This document shows positions 49,130 to 56,754 of a stretch of 64,000 nt of DNA, piece by piece. The stretch comes from Acanthaster planci (Eukaryota > Echinodermata > Asteroidea > Valvatida > Acanthasteridae), in NCBI RefSeq assembly GCF_001949145.1, contig NW_019091565.1, positions 332,066 to 396,065 on the forward strand, given 5' to 3'. A program made the position numbers and the translations under genes. How positions within the stretch are numbered: the first letter of the stretch is position 1; each line of letters begins with the position of its first letter. The notes beneath the pieces are model-generated. The model ran no database searches and had not been told where the DNA came from. It was given only the letters and a program-made list of their open reading frames with translations.

Positions 49130-50150
49130 CGCAACGTGAATCGCTTCCAAGGCATACCGAAAGTGGGAATTGATTCTGCCGTTTTTTAATGACGATGCAG
49201 CTCAATTTTTCATTACGCACAAGAAACATATTGAAAAATTGGCATTTAATGAATTGGAGAAAAATAGGGGCTTATCGTTTACAAACGGGTATTAAAGTCC
49301 GTTTCAAAAAGAAACGACTGGAACAAAAAGATTTTGTCACTAAGAAATTTACCTTTTCGTCAAAAGTTGCAACTATTAACATTCAATCGGACGTTTAAAA
49401 TGCATTGGAAGAGCAAAAACAGCAATAGTTGGATAAAATCGACAAATTTGTAAACAGGGGTCTGGTTGGATACTAGACGAAATTACAGATTTTTATCTTG
49501 ACGTGATTAGATATGATCCACATGGCGGTAGTTACATCATATTACCCGAGTATATCCAAAATAAGAACGCAGTCATTAATGTCAAAAACGACGACGAAGA
49601 ATGCATTCGTTGAGCAATATATATCGCCCTGGGATTCTATTCAGTCAAACGTGCAATCGAGAGAAATAAGGATTATAAATACATCGAGTAACGACATACC
49701 CTAACGAATTAGATTTCACCGGTTAAATTTCCCCACGCCAAAGAATCAAATTCCCAAAATTGAATTGCAAAATAAGTAATCGATTAATTTTAATTAAATT
49801 TTAATTAAAACAGATATGTAGACTTACTACTATTCGACAACGGAAATATACAACATTATTGCTGGATTAAAAACATGTCGAGACTCCTTTCAAACGTAAT
49901 TAATAATCACAACGGTCAAATTTATCAATATTGAGAATGTCAATCCATTTTTCAAAAAGCCGAAAAATTAGCCAAACATCAAGAAGATTGTCTAGGAATA
50001 GACGTCCCGATTACTAAAAGTTGTTTTACCGTCTGAAGATAACAACATATTAAATTTAGATTGAGAGACTACCAAAATTAACAATTAGCCCCGTTTGTCA
50101 TTTATATCGATTTTGTGTCGATCTTCGAACCGATGCTGCTACCGACGGCA
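49130..50150 (+). pseudogene. DNA polymerase B, N-terminal remnant
   Basis: Fragments of the N-terminal half of a Polinton-type family B DNA polymerase occur in order but in shifting frames: FFITHKKHIEKL (about 49200), LDEITDFYLDVIRYDPHGG and AVINVKNDDEECIR (about 49470-49615), then HYCWIKNMSRLL (about 49850), and IYIDFVS (about 50100), which sits where the first exonuclease motif is expected. Several frameshifts and in-frame stops separate them. At the exonuclease motif the conserved acidic pair is D-x-V instead of D-x-E. The exonuclease II/III, palm and thumb regions are absent: recognisable sequence ends near 50150, roughly a third of the usual gene. The copy is therefore inactive, and any past movement after this deletion would have needed help from another element. 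Confidence 0.7.
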
Positions 50151-50482
50151 ACACCGTCCCGTCAAGAGCCAAGTCCTGACGGTAACCAAAATGAAAAACC
50201 CCAAACGAGTCGAACGGGGTAAATGACTGGCGGAACATAACAAGAAAATGAAACAGCAACTCGCCAAATAAAAAATCGGTGAATCTGCCGACTCCTGAAT
50301 GAAATCCAAAATGTAAAATCTATAAACCCATTTCAGAAAAAAGACATTGGATCATAGGCCGTTTAGTAGTTAGAGGAATCACACTGTTTTTGTTTTTGAG
50401 AAAGAAACCCACCGAGGTAAAAGCGCCGCCACCATTTCATGGAATAATTTGGAAATGTAATTTAAAAACAGTATATATTAAG

Positions 50483-50539
50483 ATGAGTAACGCTAAATCG
50501 ATTGACGTAAATGAGATTGCCGATATCATGGCACAGTAG
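50483..50539 (+). pseudogene. Short broken ORF of the element
   Basis: An ATG-led frame of 18 codons (start MSNAKSIDVNEIADIMAQ) ends at a run of three TAG codons. In another frame the following 90 bp read hydrophobic then basic residues, which suggests a small membrane protein disrupted here. No family was recognised. The 330 bp before it (50150-50482) hold only AT-rich, lysine-coding debris. Confidence 0.35.
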
Positions 50540-50675
50540 TAGTAGTTTCAGCAATTTTCATGGAATATGCCATGCTTAGTAATAAACTTCTTAAAACTTC
50601 TACCGGCAAGCTTGCCCATGGGTTAAAAAGTAGGTTTAAAAAGTAGGTTTAAAATCGGTTTATTCTAAAGTAACC

Positions 50676-50981
50676 ATGGCAGAAGGTGGATTTGATGACA
50701 CTGAAATGGGTGGCTTGGAAAATCCAGAAGAACAACAAGCCGATTGAGAAGAACAACAAACCGAGCAAGAATTAACATTGGTCGATAGCTTTGATCCGAC
50801 CGCTGATTTGGATCTAAAAGAAGAAACGACATTTATCGAAGGCTCGGTTAGACCCAAAGAAGATGCCTTAGTCACAGGCGGAGTAATGTTTAGAACCAAT
50901 CCGGCGGTAAGTAATTTCTATGATTTTTTCAAACGTGCCGGTCGATCAGATATCCCTAGGCCAAATTATAACAATATATAA
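50676..50981 (+). pseudogene. Small acidic element protein, one in-frame stop
   Basis: Starts at ACCATGG (a good Kozak context) and runs 101 codons with a single TGA at codon 24 (50745-50747). The product is very acidic (Asp/Glu/Gln-rich up to residue 58) and ends with an aromatic and basic tail (NFYDFFKRAGRSDIPRPNYNN). I do not recognise it. Its position directly before the membrane-protein gene suggests a virion or morphogenesis role, but this is inference. Loss of function rests on one stop codon only. An unrelated open stretch of 33 codons follows (51010-51105) and ends in an ATGA overlap with the next gene. Confidence 0.5.
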
Positions 50982-51102
50982 CCGAAATAGATAATATATA
51001 TCACAAATATGAGGGTTTTATTATAAAAGAGCCGATTTTCGCTAACCAGTATTACTTTAAGGCACCCAAAACACCGATCAGATCCGTAGTCAGATCAATC
51101 CT

Positions 51103-51560
51103 ATGAAAGAAACGATTACCCCGGTAACGGACGACGATTTAACATTGCGCAAGAAAATTAGAATGTTATTGCGAACAAGGCGTGACGATCGTCAGTATTT
51201 TAACGGCTTTTAGTTTAGCCATCAGGCTGATAATTTCGAGCGTAGTTGCCACTGTGACAGCTGTTGGTGCGCCTAGTATTACGCCGGAACCAACACCGGC
51301 GTTTAGCCCAAAACCAATACGACCGTCGAGGTATAACCAATTGGATCAAACGACAATAACAGAATTTCGCAAATGTTTTAAAGAAACTAGATCTGAAAGC
51401 GCTTGCTGCATTGCCGGGGGCTATTGGCAGTATACTAAGTTGGATATTCAACGTGAAGAGTAAAGCTGTAGGTTAAATAGCAGATCACGTGTGGACGTTG
51501 TTTGTAGGTGTGAGTGTTTTAATCTTTACCAATGTTCAAAAGATGTATATAGGTTTATAA
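51103..51560 (+). pseudogene. Membrane protein of the element, frame-broken
   Basis: The ATG (51103) opens MKETITPVTDDD with a basic patch LRKKIRMLLRTRR. A frame change near 51180-51210 leads to a hydrophobic helix and a proline-rich linker. A second change near 51383 leads to LDLKALAALPGAIGSILSW and, after one stop, ADHVWTLFVGVSVLIF, a clear transmembrane helix. The two hydrophobic segments and basic tail fit the small membrane proteins common in Polinton-like elements. At least two frameshifts and one stop make it non-functional. Confidence 0.5.
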
Positions 51561-51809
51561 TAGTTTAACCGATTATTTGTGGGTAAAAGAAATTAACCCA
51601 CATCCTCAAAATTGAGAAAGTCGTTTATTTTTGGGGGGGGGCTTTCTACTTTTTGGTTTCAGTTAATACGGTATACAACATAAATCCAAGACTGGCGACC
51701 GTAATCGTTCCTACGGTTTACGACAATTTTACTTCGTTGTGAATGACCAACGGTTTCTATTCTATTCTCAAGTCCATGCTCCAAGTCGGACAACGAATTT
51801 ATTAAAGAG

Positions 51810-52344
51810 TCAACGATAATTATGAATTATCGTTGGGCGTCTAATCCGGTGCCACGTGCCATTACGCTCGTTTTCGTTCAGGCTTGAGCCCCCAACAGCC
51901 ACCAAAGCCCATGTAAGTGGATCCCGCGTGTTTCCGTTTATTACACGTAAATCATGGACGTCGTTGTTTTTATTTGGTATCGGTACGTATCCGTCGTCGT
52001 AATAATACGCCGTTCCCAACCCGTTTGACACGGTGTCCCTCGATTGATTACACGATATATTTTTATCGACGTTAAACAGCAAGTAGGTGTCTGTAAATTG
52101 CCGATGTCCGTAATTATTGTGCAACGCGTCGAATATGTTGTCCCTCGAATTCGAATCGGTAATAGATTGAAACCTACCCCAAAAGCCGTCGTTGCGCAAT
52201 AGACGGCGAAATAAAATTGGTGTTGGGTCGGTAACCCAACGATGAACAGCTTCGTCCTTTTTAACACGGTTAAATTTGGAAACACGGGGGAAAGTAATAA
52301 TCTTTATTGACCACGATCGATAATTGACTAAAGTTGCCTTCCAT
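51810..52344 (-). pseudogene. Unknown element protein, single frameshift
   Basis: An ATG at 52344 begins MEGNFSQLS. After about 20 codons, near 52285, a one-base frame change leads into an open frame of about 160 codons that ends at 51810. That frame includes the 129 codons DGFWGRFQS through YYYDDGYVPIPNKNND to its basic end. I do not recognise the family. It is polar, rich in Asn, Asp and Tyr, and lacks membrane segments and zinc motifs, which would fit a structural protein. Apart from the frameshift it is the best-preserved large gene of the element. The 250 bp before it (51560-51810) include a G9 run and no gene. Confidence 0.45.
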
Positions 52345-52347
52345 CTT

Positions 52348-52790
52348 TTACTTTATAATAAACTGATTAAAAAAGAAACCGGTTTTATAAATGAGTTGAA
52401 AGGTGAAAGGTAAGCGGGTGGTTGTTCTTAGTACATTCTTGCTAAATATTGGACGGACTTTGTTAAAGTTATTCGCCAGGCTTTTTATAAGGTCTTTTTT
52501 AGAAAACTGCCGCCCTTTCGTTGGCACTTGGCGAACAAATTCGGCTTTGTCCATCATTTTAGCTTCTTGAAAATTGGTAGTCGTGTTTGACCGAACCTTT
52601 TCCTTCAAATCATTAAATTTCCTAAGTTCGTACAAAACTTACGTATAGAGGAACCCCGATATGACGCTTTTAGCGTCGATCTGCGCAATTCCGCGCTTGA
52701 AATCGAAGCTGTATATGTCAGCTTCAATTCTTAATATCAGACAAATTGAAAGTAAGGAGTCGAGACACAAAACACATAAAGGTATGTTAA
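52348..52790 (-). pseudogene. Unknown basic element protein, one stop
   Basis: A minus-strand frame reads EADIYSFDFKRGIAQIDAK, then a TAA near 52645, then 95 more codons in the same frame (YELRKFNDLKEKV to FNQFIIK). It starts 3 bp from the neighbouring gene's ATG, in keeping with tight viral packing. The second part is rich in Lys, Arg and Phe. No family was recognised. Confidence 0.4.
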
Positions 52791-53070
52791 ATTCAGACTT
52801 TTCAGGCCCACATTTTTGTGGAAGAGTCTTGGTCCTGTATGCTGTGCAGTGGTCGTGGTTTAAACTGAAGTGGCGTCACACTTATGAACCGGATACTCCA
52901 TGTACTGTGTGGACCCCGTGGGCGCGAGGGACGAAATTCAACACAGAGAGCCTCGGTTTCGATGCAGATATGCGCAGACGGCGCTAATATGAAATCCTTC
53001 TATTCCTCGATGGCGTTTAGCTTGGCATCGCAAAGCATTCTGATATGATCGTGCTTTTAAGTTTTGTGAG
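52791..53070. other. GC-richer insert-like segment in the element
   Basis: About 280 bp that are clearly less AT-rich than their surroundings and carry no element-like reading on the minus strand. The plus strand has a 108-codon frame (52661-52987), but it overlaps minus-strand element coding at its start. It may be captured host DNA; no repeat or splice motif identifies it. Confidence 0.3.
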
Positions 53071-53364
53071 TCACTTCCGACTGGCGTACTTAAGTATCGC
53101 GTAAGCGCCAAATGCACCTATGACTATGCCCTCCATCACTAACCCGACGGGTCTAGTAATAACGCCTATTAGAGTGGCAATGCCAATTTCCCGTAACTTA
53201 GCTCAATTAGTATTTGTTCATTCTTTCTGTAAGAAGTTTCTCTGACGTTCTCGTAAGATTTGTCTGCGAATTTCTTCAATCTTTTGAAGGCGGTAAACTT
53301 TAGTTGCCTCGGCTTGGTAACCAGTCAGGTCGGGGTATATATTCGACAGATCGTTTGTCGTCAT
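53071..53364 (-). pseudogene. Coiled/membrane element protein, broken
   Basis: The ATG at 53364 opens 48 codons containing YPDLTGYQAEATKVYRLQ and a charged helix (QKIEEIRRQILRERQRN), then TGA at 53218-53220. In another frame the remainder reads a Gly/Ile-rich hydrophobic helix (IGVITRPVGLVMEGIVIG) ending SRK and TGA at 53071. The charged helix followed by a glycine-rich membrane helix resembles a small recurring protein type of animal Polinton-like elements. The middle part has been deleted. Confidence 0.5.
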
Positions 53365-53540
53365 CTTTTTAAAATAAATTTTTATAATCGCGCGGTAAGA
53401 TGTTTAGTTCAAAAATTAATACTTCATTTTGCAAAAGCCCTCCCGTCTGGAGCCTGAGATAAAAGGTTAATTTATCTATATTTCTGCGTTTTAGTTTTCT
53501 AGCCGTTTCAAAATTACTGCGGAAATATCTATTTGTCGAA

Positions 53541-53775
53541 TCACTTGCAATAAATCAAACGATTACCCGTTGTAAAAGTTAAGTTGACGTTGGTATCCAA
53601 CTGTGGGCAGTAAATGTAAGCGAGTTTATCTGATTCCAACGTGTAACCTTTTTCAAATAAAATGTTTTTTGCTGAAATGGCCTTGTCGCCTTTTGGGTTA
53701 TCGATTACGGTTTCAACTTGAACATCTGGAGATTTTTGGACAAATAAAAAGTGTGCGTTTCGTGTGATTCGACAT
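53541..53775 (-). pseudogene. Unknown small element protein, start frameshifted
   Basis: The ATG at 53775 is out of frame with a 75-codon open frame that begins at once and ends at TGA 53541-53543 (contains DNPKGDKAISAKNILFEKG and ends RLIYCK). A one-base change near the start would explain it. No family was recognised. It follows the TFIIS-like gene with 7 bp between. Confidence 0.4.
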
Positions 53776-53782
53776 GTTTTTA

Positions 53783-54067
53783 TTAAACTAAATTTAAATC
53801 ATTTTTACGCGTATCACAATTTGTGCAAACGAGTAAAGTCGTAATGCCCTCGTCATCCGAACGCATATGGAACTGTTGATAATACGTGCCGTCTTTTTTA
53901 CAAACCTGGCATTTTTGAAGCGTCGTATCGCTTATGGTTAATTTATATCGTGGGCAAATGGCCACAACCAACCTTTCGTAGTTTATTTGCGCAGTGTCGG
54001 CAGAATTATAAATAAATTCGACGCCGAATCTTTGGGCAATATTTTTGCATTTAAATTGTAGACTCAT
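53783..54067 (-). CDS. TFIIS-like zinc-ribbon protein of the element
   Basis: An intact ATG-led frame of 94 residues. Residues 53-84 form a zinc ribbon of transcription elongation factor TFIIS type: C53-x2-C56, nine residues, FHMRSDDEG, six residues, C81-x2-C84. Spacing agrees with the TFIIS signature, and the acidic DE pair that TFIIS inserts into the RNA polymerase active site to trigger RNA cleavage is present. The N-terminal half (MSLQFKCKNIAQRFGVEF) is not recognisable; the length is far below cellular TFIIS (about 300) but near that of small viral versions. The neighbour upstream (7 bp gap) is another zinc-ribbon-like gene, which suggests a transcription cassette. It carries no lesion, unlike most genes around it. 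Confidence 0.7.
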   Translation of the reverse strand: MSLQFKCKNIAQRFGVEFIYNSADTAQINYERLVVAICPRYKLTISDTTLQKCQVCKKDGTYYQQFHMRSDDEGITTLLVCTNCDTRKNDLNLV

Positions 54068-54074
54068 TTATAAT

Positions 54075-54461
54075 TTAATTGGCGTTTTCCGAAACGTTTC
54101 TCAATTTATTTGCTGCGTTAGTGTAATGTTTCTCAGAGATTTTAAACAGGCCTTTTACGGTTTCTGCTTTTTCTTTTGTGACGTCTTGATAACAGACCGT
54201 AATTGGAGCTCGGAGTGGACTTGCATCTGGAAATCTAGCCACTAAAACTTGGTTTACTTTATATTCGATGAGACCCACTTGTTCCGTATTTAATTTAACG
54301 TCTTGTTGTTTAAATATTTTGCTTGTTATAGATTTGGACTTTTTGTAGACAAAACGCTGGTTGTATTTACCGCCCACGTTTTCTGTTTCGTCTGAATAAA
54401 TGCAAGTTAATATTAGTCCGCAATTGCGGCACACGAGATCAGATTGTTCTCTTCTTTCCAT
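54075..54461 (-). CDS. Zinc-ribbon-like element protein
   Basis: An open frame of 128 codons with ATG at 54461. The N-terminus LVCRNCGLILTC resembles the second knuckle of a TFIIB or late-transcription-factor zinc ribbon; the first knuckle would lie upstream. Directly upstream, in a different frame, a short peptide with one cysteine (LIVLFCQKPTRG, to about 54570) suggests the true N-terminus was cut off by a frameshift. The rest is basic and helical (KSKSITSKIFKQQ, KISEKHYTNAANKL). Its role is probably gene expression of the element, together with the TFIIS-like neighbour. The family is not certain. Confidence 0.5.
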   Translation of the reverse strand: MERREQSDLVCRNCGLILTCIYSDETENVGGKYNQRFVYKKSKSITSKIFKQQDVKLNTEQVGLIEYKVNQVLVARFPDASPLRAPITVCYQDVTKEKAETVKGLFKISEKHYTNAANKLRNVSENAN

Positions 54462-54626
54462 TTTTAGGTGTGTGAAAATGTGTTTTCTTCGTCGATTTTC
54501 CCACGTGTTGGTTTTTGACAGAATAAAACGATTAAATCTCGTTCGGCCGATGGTAAATAATCATTCATTGTTTTTAAAACAGTTATTTATTTAAGGGACG
54601 TTAGATTCATCAGTTAATTCATCAGT

Positions 54627-54743
54627 TTAATCCACCTTTAATTTCACGGGCGTTTCAGATTCTGATTCAGATTCAGATTGTTCAAATGAGGTCAAATCCT
54701 CTAAACGCTTGTAATGCCGATAAATTCTAAATAATGCCGTCAT
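54627..54743 (-). CDS. Small acidic-tail ORF of the element
   Basis: An ATG-led frame of 38 codons: a basic helix (ALFRIYRHYKRLEDL), an alternating Ser-Glu tract (QSESESESE) and a basic end. It lies in line with its minus-strand neighbours and fills an otherwise empty gap. No family; too short to be sure. The flanks 54462-54626 and 54744-54977 hold only decayed fragments. Confidence 0.35.
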   Translation of the reverse strand: MTALFRIYRHYKRLEDLTSFEQSESESESETPVKLKVD

Positions 54744-54977
54744 TTCTAACTTTCAACATTGCCGTTGATACCGTATAACTAAGACTGGCATCTTACGACA
54801 GCGAACCGTGGGTTCCATGATACACGTCTTTCGGTTAAATGAATGATTGCGCATTACATCTTTTATTTATAAATTTCTCAATATTTGACGACGTGATGGG
54901 CCTCTTTCAGTTGTCAAATAACGAGGCGTAGGAATCTATTTTCACGTACATGCGATGTTTTTCTGTGTAAGGCGGTT

Positions 54978-55400
54978 TTACCACGTGTGCAACTTTCTCG
55001 ATTTGTACAAGTAGTCTTTATAAGTGTTAATGGTAATTGAGGGTACTTTTGACTTTACGGCAGCTTGCGTTTCGGCTTGCTTTTTAATGTACTCGTAAGC
55101 CACCAAATTTATATCATCAAGTATATCCATCATCTGCTTTTGTAGTTGATGGCAGATTTGGCGACCAACGACGTTATCGACGGTGTTATCACGCTTGCCA
55201 TATTTATAGACGGGATATATGCCGTAACAAGTCGTGTCTGTAATCATAATCAACAGGCGCTTTTCTTGACCGTCGTGACTATCATGATTGGGAGACCAGT
55301 ATTGGGTTACGTAACTGCCTTCTTTAATCACAGGATTTGAAATAATGAGTTGATTTGCATCAGAAGTACCGTACGACATTGGGATCGCTGTTGTTGGCAA
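54978..55400 (-). CDS. Unknown element protein, intact
   Basis: An open frame of 140 codons on the minus strand with an ATG-region start near 55400. The N-terminal half is polar with Ser/Asn/Thr (TSDANQLIISNPVIKEG) and aromatic residues (YWSPNHDS). The C-terminal half is a predicted amphipathic helix (LQKQMMDILDDINLVAYEYI) and a basic tail. No zinc motif or membrane segment and no family recognised. It is one of the few frames in the element without a lesion. Confidence 0.45.
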   Translation of the reverse strand: MPTTAIPMSYGTSDANQLIISNPVIKEGSYVTQYWSPNHDSHDGQEKRLLIMITDTTCYGIYPVYKYGKRDNTVDNVVGRQICHQLQKQMMDILDDINLVAYEYIKKQAETQAAVKSKVPSITINTYKDYLYKSRKLHTW

Positions 55401-55508
55401 TGAGACGCTCGTGGCCGTCGGTTATGATTTAAATTTGGGTTGACATGATTCTGATTTTGTATTTTAGTCGGTATTCTTCTGATTTTTTCTTGACGGTTTT
55501 CTTGACGG

Positions 55509-55920
55509 TTAATTGGCCGCGTCTATGAAATCTTCGGGTGGAATATCCACTCTGATTAAATCTTCTATGTCGACATCATATTAAATTATTAACCCAATTT
55601 CATATAAATCGGAATTCAATTTAGATCCAGCATTACGCGGTAAGTCGTCTTCTCGTTGATGTCTAAACCAAAACAGTCAAATACAGTAATTATAGCAATT
55701 GAGCTATTAAAACAACAAACACAATTTATACATTCGCTGCATTCGTTGCAGGTCGAGCACTGGGTACATTTCCTGCAGTCGTGACATTTGTTGCAATCGA
55801 TACATTCGATAAAACTGTCAGAATTTTAAATAATGCATACAATCGACCGCATTCGAATTATCCAATTCGACCTTGTTCTTGCAAAAGAAACAATTGACGT
55901 TGGTCGTTTTGATTTGTCAT
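55509..55920 (-). pseudogene. Cysteine-ladder protein of the element, frame-broken
   Basis: The ATG at 55920 starts MTNQND. After a frame change the reading NCFFCKNKVELDNSNAVDC appears, and after a second change a striking ladder with cysteine about every third residue (ECIDCNKCHDCRKCTQC continuing to CINCVCC, about 55705-55815). This frame ends at 55616-55618, while another frame continues with an acidic tail (DIEDLIRVDIPPEDFID) to 55509. Spacing CxxCxxC suggests several zinc ions or a metal cluster. No enzyme family was recognised. At least two frameshifts and one stop are present. Confidence 0.5.
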
Positions 55921-56296
55921 GTCTGGTTTCTATTTAAAACAATTAATTTTTTTTTTTTAATTTTAAGGGGCAAGTTAATCACTGGGAATAGATTTTCCTT
56001 TGGTTTATAAACTACACATCCGTCTTTGGTCTGTCTCACCAAGCAAATGTGATACTATTTTGCACGTCCAGTTTCGCTTGCTCGATTTCGTTTCGTTTCG
56101 TTACCATTTACGAATAACCATGCTGTGTGACTTGTGACTAGTTTAGCGTATTCAAATTTAGTGGCAAAAGTTGGATCCATTTGACTTTTAGAGAAATCTT
56201 GGGAAATGTTTTCATAATTTTCGGCTGACCAATAATGAATCCACCTTTTCCCGCTTTCGTTAATTTATCCGCTGTTTTCCGCTTTCGTTTCGTAAA
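55921..56296. other. Non-coding right interior of the element
   Basis: AT-rich DNA with a T run and a TTTCGTTTCG repeat near 56085. The words CGCTTTCG and TTTTCCGC near 56250-56295 are the inverted counterparts of 48739-48800 and start the right terminal repeat. I see no gene. Confidence 0.5.
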
Positions 56297-56416
56297 CGCT
56301 CCAGCAGGTGTCAAATAATCATTCAATTTAAAAACACGCTCCTGCGGTTATCAAATAATCATTCAATTTAAATTTAAAAATCGCTCCTGCTGGTGACAAA
56401 TATTAATTCAATTCGG
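56297..56416. repeat. Right subterminal tandem array (about 3 copies)
   Basis: Three units of about 38-42 bp, each with CGCTCCTGC then CAAATAATCATTCAATTTAA, inverted with respect to the left array. One unit fewer than on the left. Confidence 0.8.
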
Positions 56417-56420
56417 TGAC

Positions 56421-56711
56421 GGTAGTAGACGTAGGGGTAGGAGAAAACGGGGAATAAACGAAAACTCTCCTATACCTCAACGACCCTTTTTTAATAATCG
56501 AAAACCGGAGGTTGCAAAATTGAACGTTCTCCCTAAAAACTTGATATTTTTAGGTGTTTTAGGAGTGTAAATTTTTTAAAAGGGTTGATGAGGCATTGGG
56601 GGGTTTTTTCAATTTTGCCAAGTTTAAGTTTTAGATTTTTGTAAAAAGGGTCGAGAAGGTATCGGAGGAAGGGTTTTTGTTTTGGTCCCGTTTTTTCCTA
56701 CCCCTACTACT
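56421..56711. repeat. Right terminal palindrome
   Basis: The inner arm starts GTAGTAGACGTAGGGGTAGG and the outer arm ends CCTACCCCTACTACT. The two arms are imperfect inverted copies around a centre near 56560, mirroring the left end. Confidence 0.85.
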
Positions 56712-56749
56712 GAGACACAAAATGATTTGGATCAACTGGGATTGTAACA
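56712..56749 (-). mobile_element. Solo LTR (LTR-2), 5' tip beyond the insertion
   Basis: Starts with the second GAGAC copy (56712-56716) and continues as the inverted counterpart of 44894-44932 of LTR-1. It ends TTGTAACA at 56749, followed by target duplication TGCAC (56750-56754) matching 47590-47594. This closes LTR-2 and proves that the virus-like element is nested in it. Confidence 0.88.
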
Positions 56750-56754
56750 TGCAC

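Larger units (their letters stand above)
48274..56711. mobile_element. Polinton/adintovirus-like element, 8,438 bp, decayed
   Basis: The element begins AGTAGTAGGGGTAGGAG and ends with the exact complement. It has roughly 0.5-kb terminal inverted repeats and is inserted in LTR-2 with a GAGAC duplication. Its base composition is AT-richer than the flanks, with a distinct codon style. Coding content: a plus-strand block (polymerase B remnant, small acidic protein, membrane protein) and a minus-strand block (about nine small genes, two of them zinc-ribbon-like). Protein-primed-type polymerase B N-terminal sequence plus long inverted repeats and a 5-6 bp duplication is the signature of Polintons and their adintovirus relatives. 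I recognise no integrase, packaging ATPase, maturation protease or capsid gene, and full-length relatives are about twice this size. I infer an internally deleted, immobile copy; other Polinton-like virus lineages remain possible. Confidence 0.8.

Noticed and set aside
48274-56711. Parvovirus or bidnavirus because of hairpin ends
   Set aside because: No superfamily 3 helicase or NS1-type gene; polymerase B remnant, insertion with target duplication and gene set fit a Polinton-like element better.
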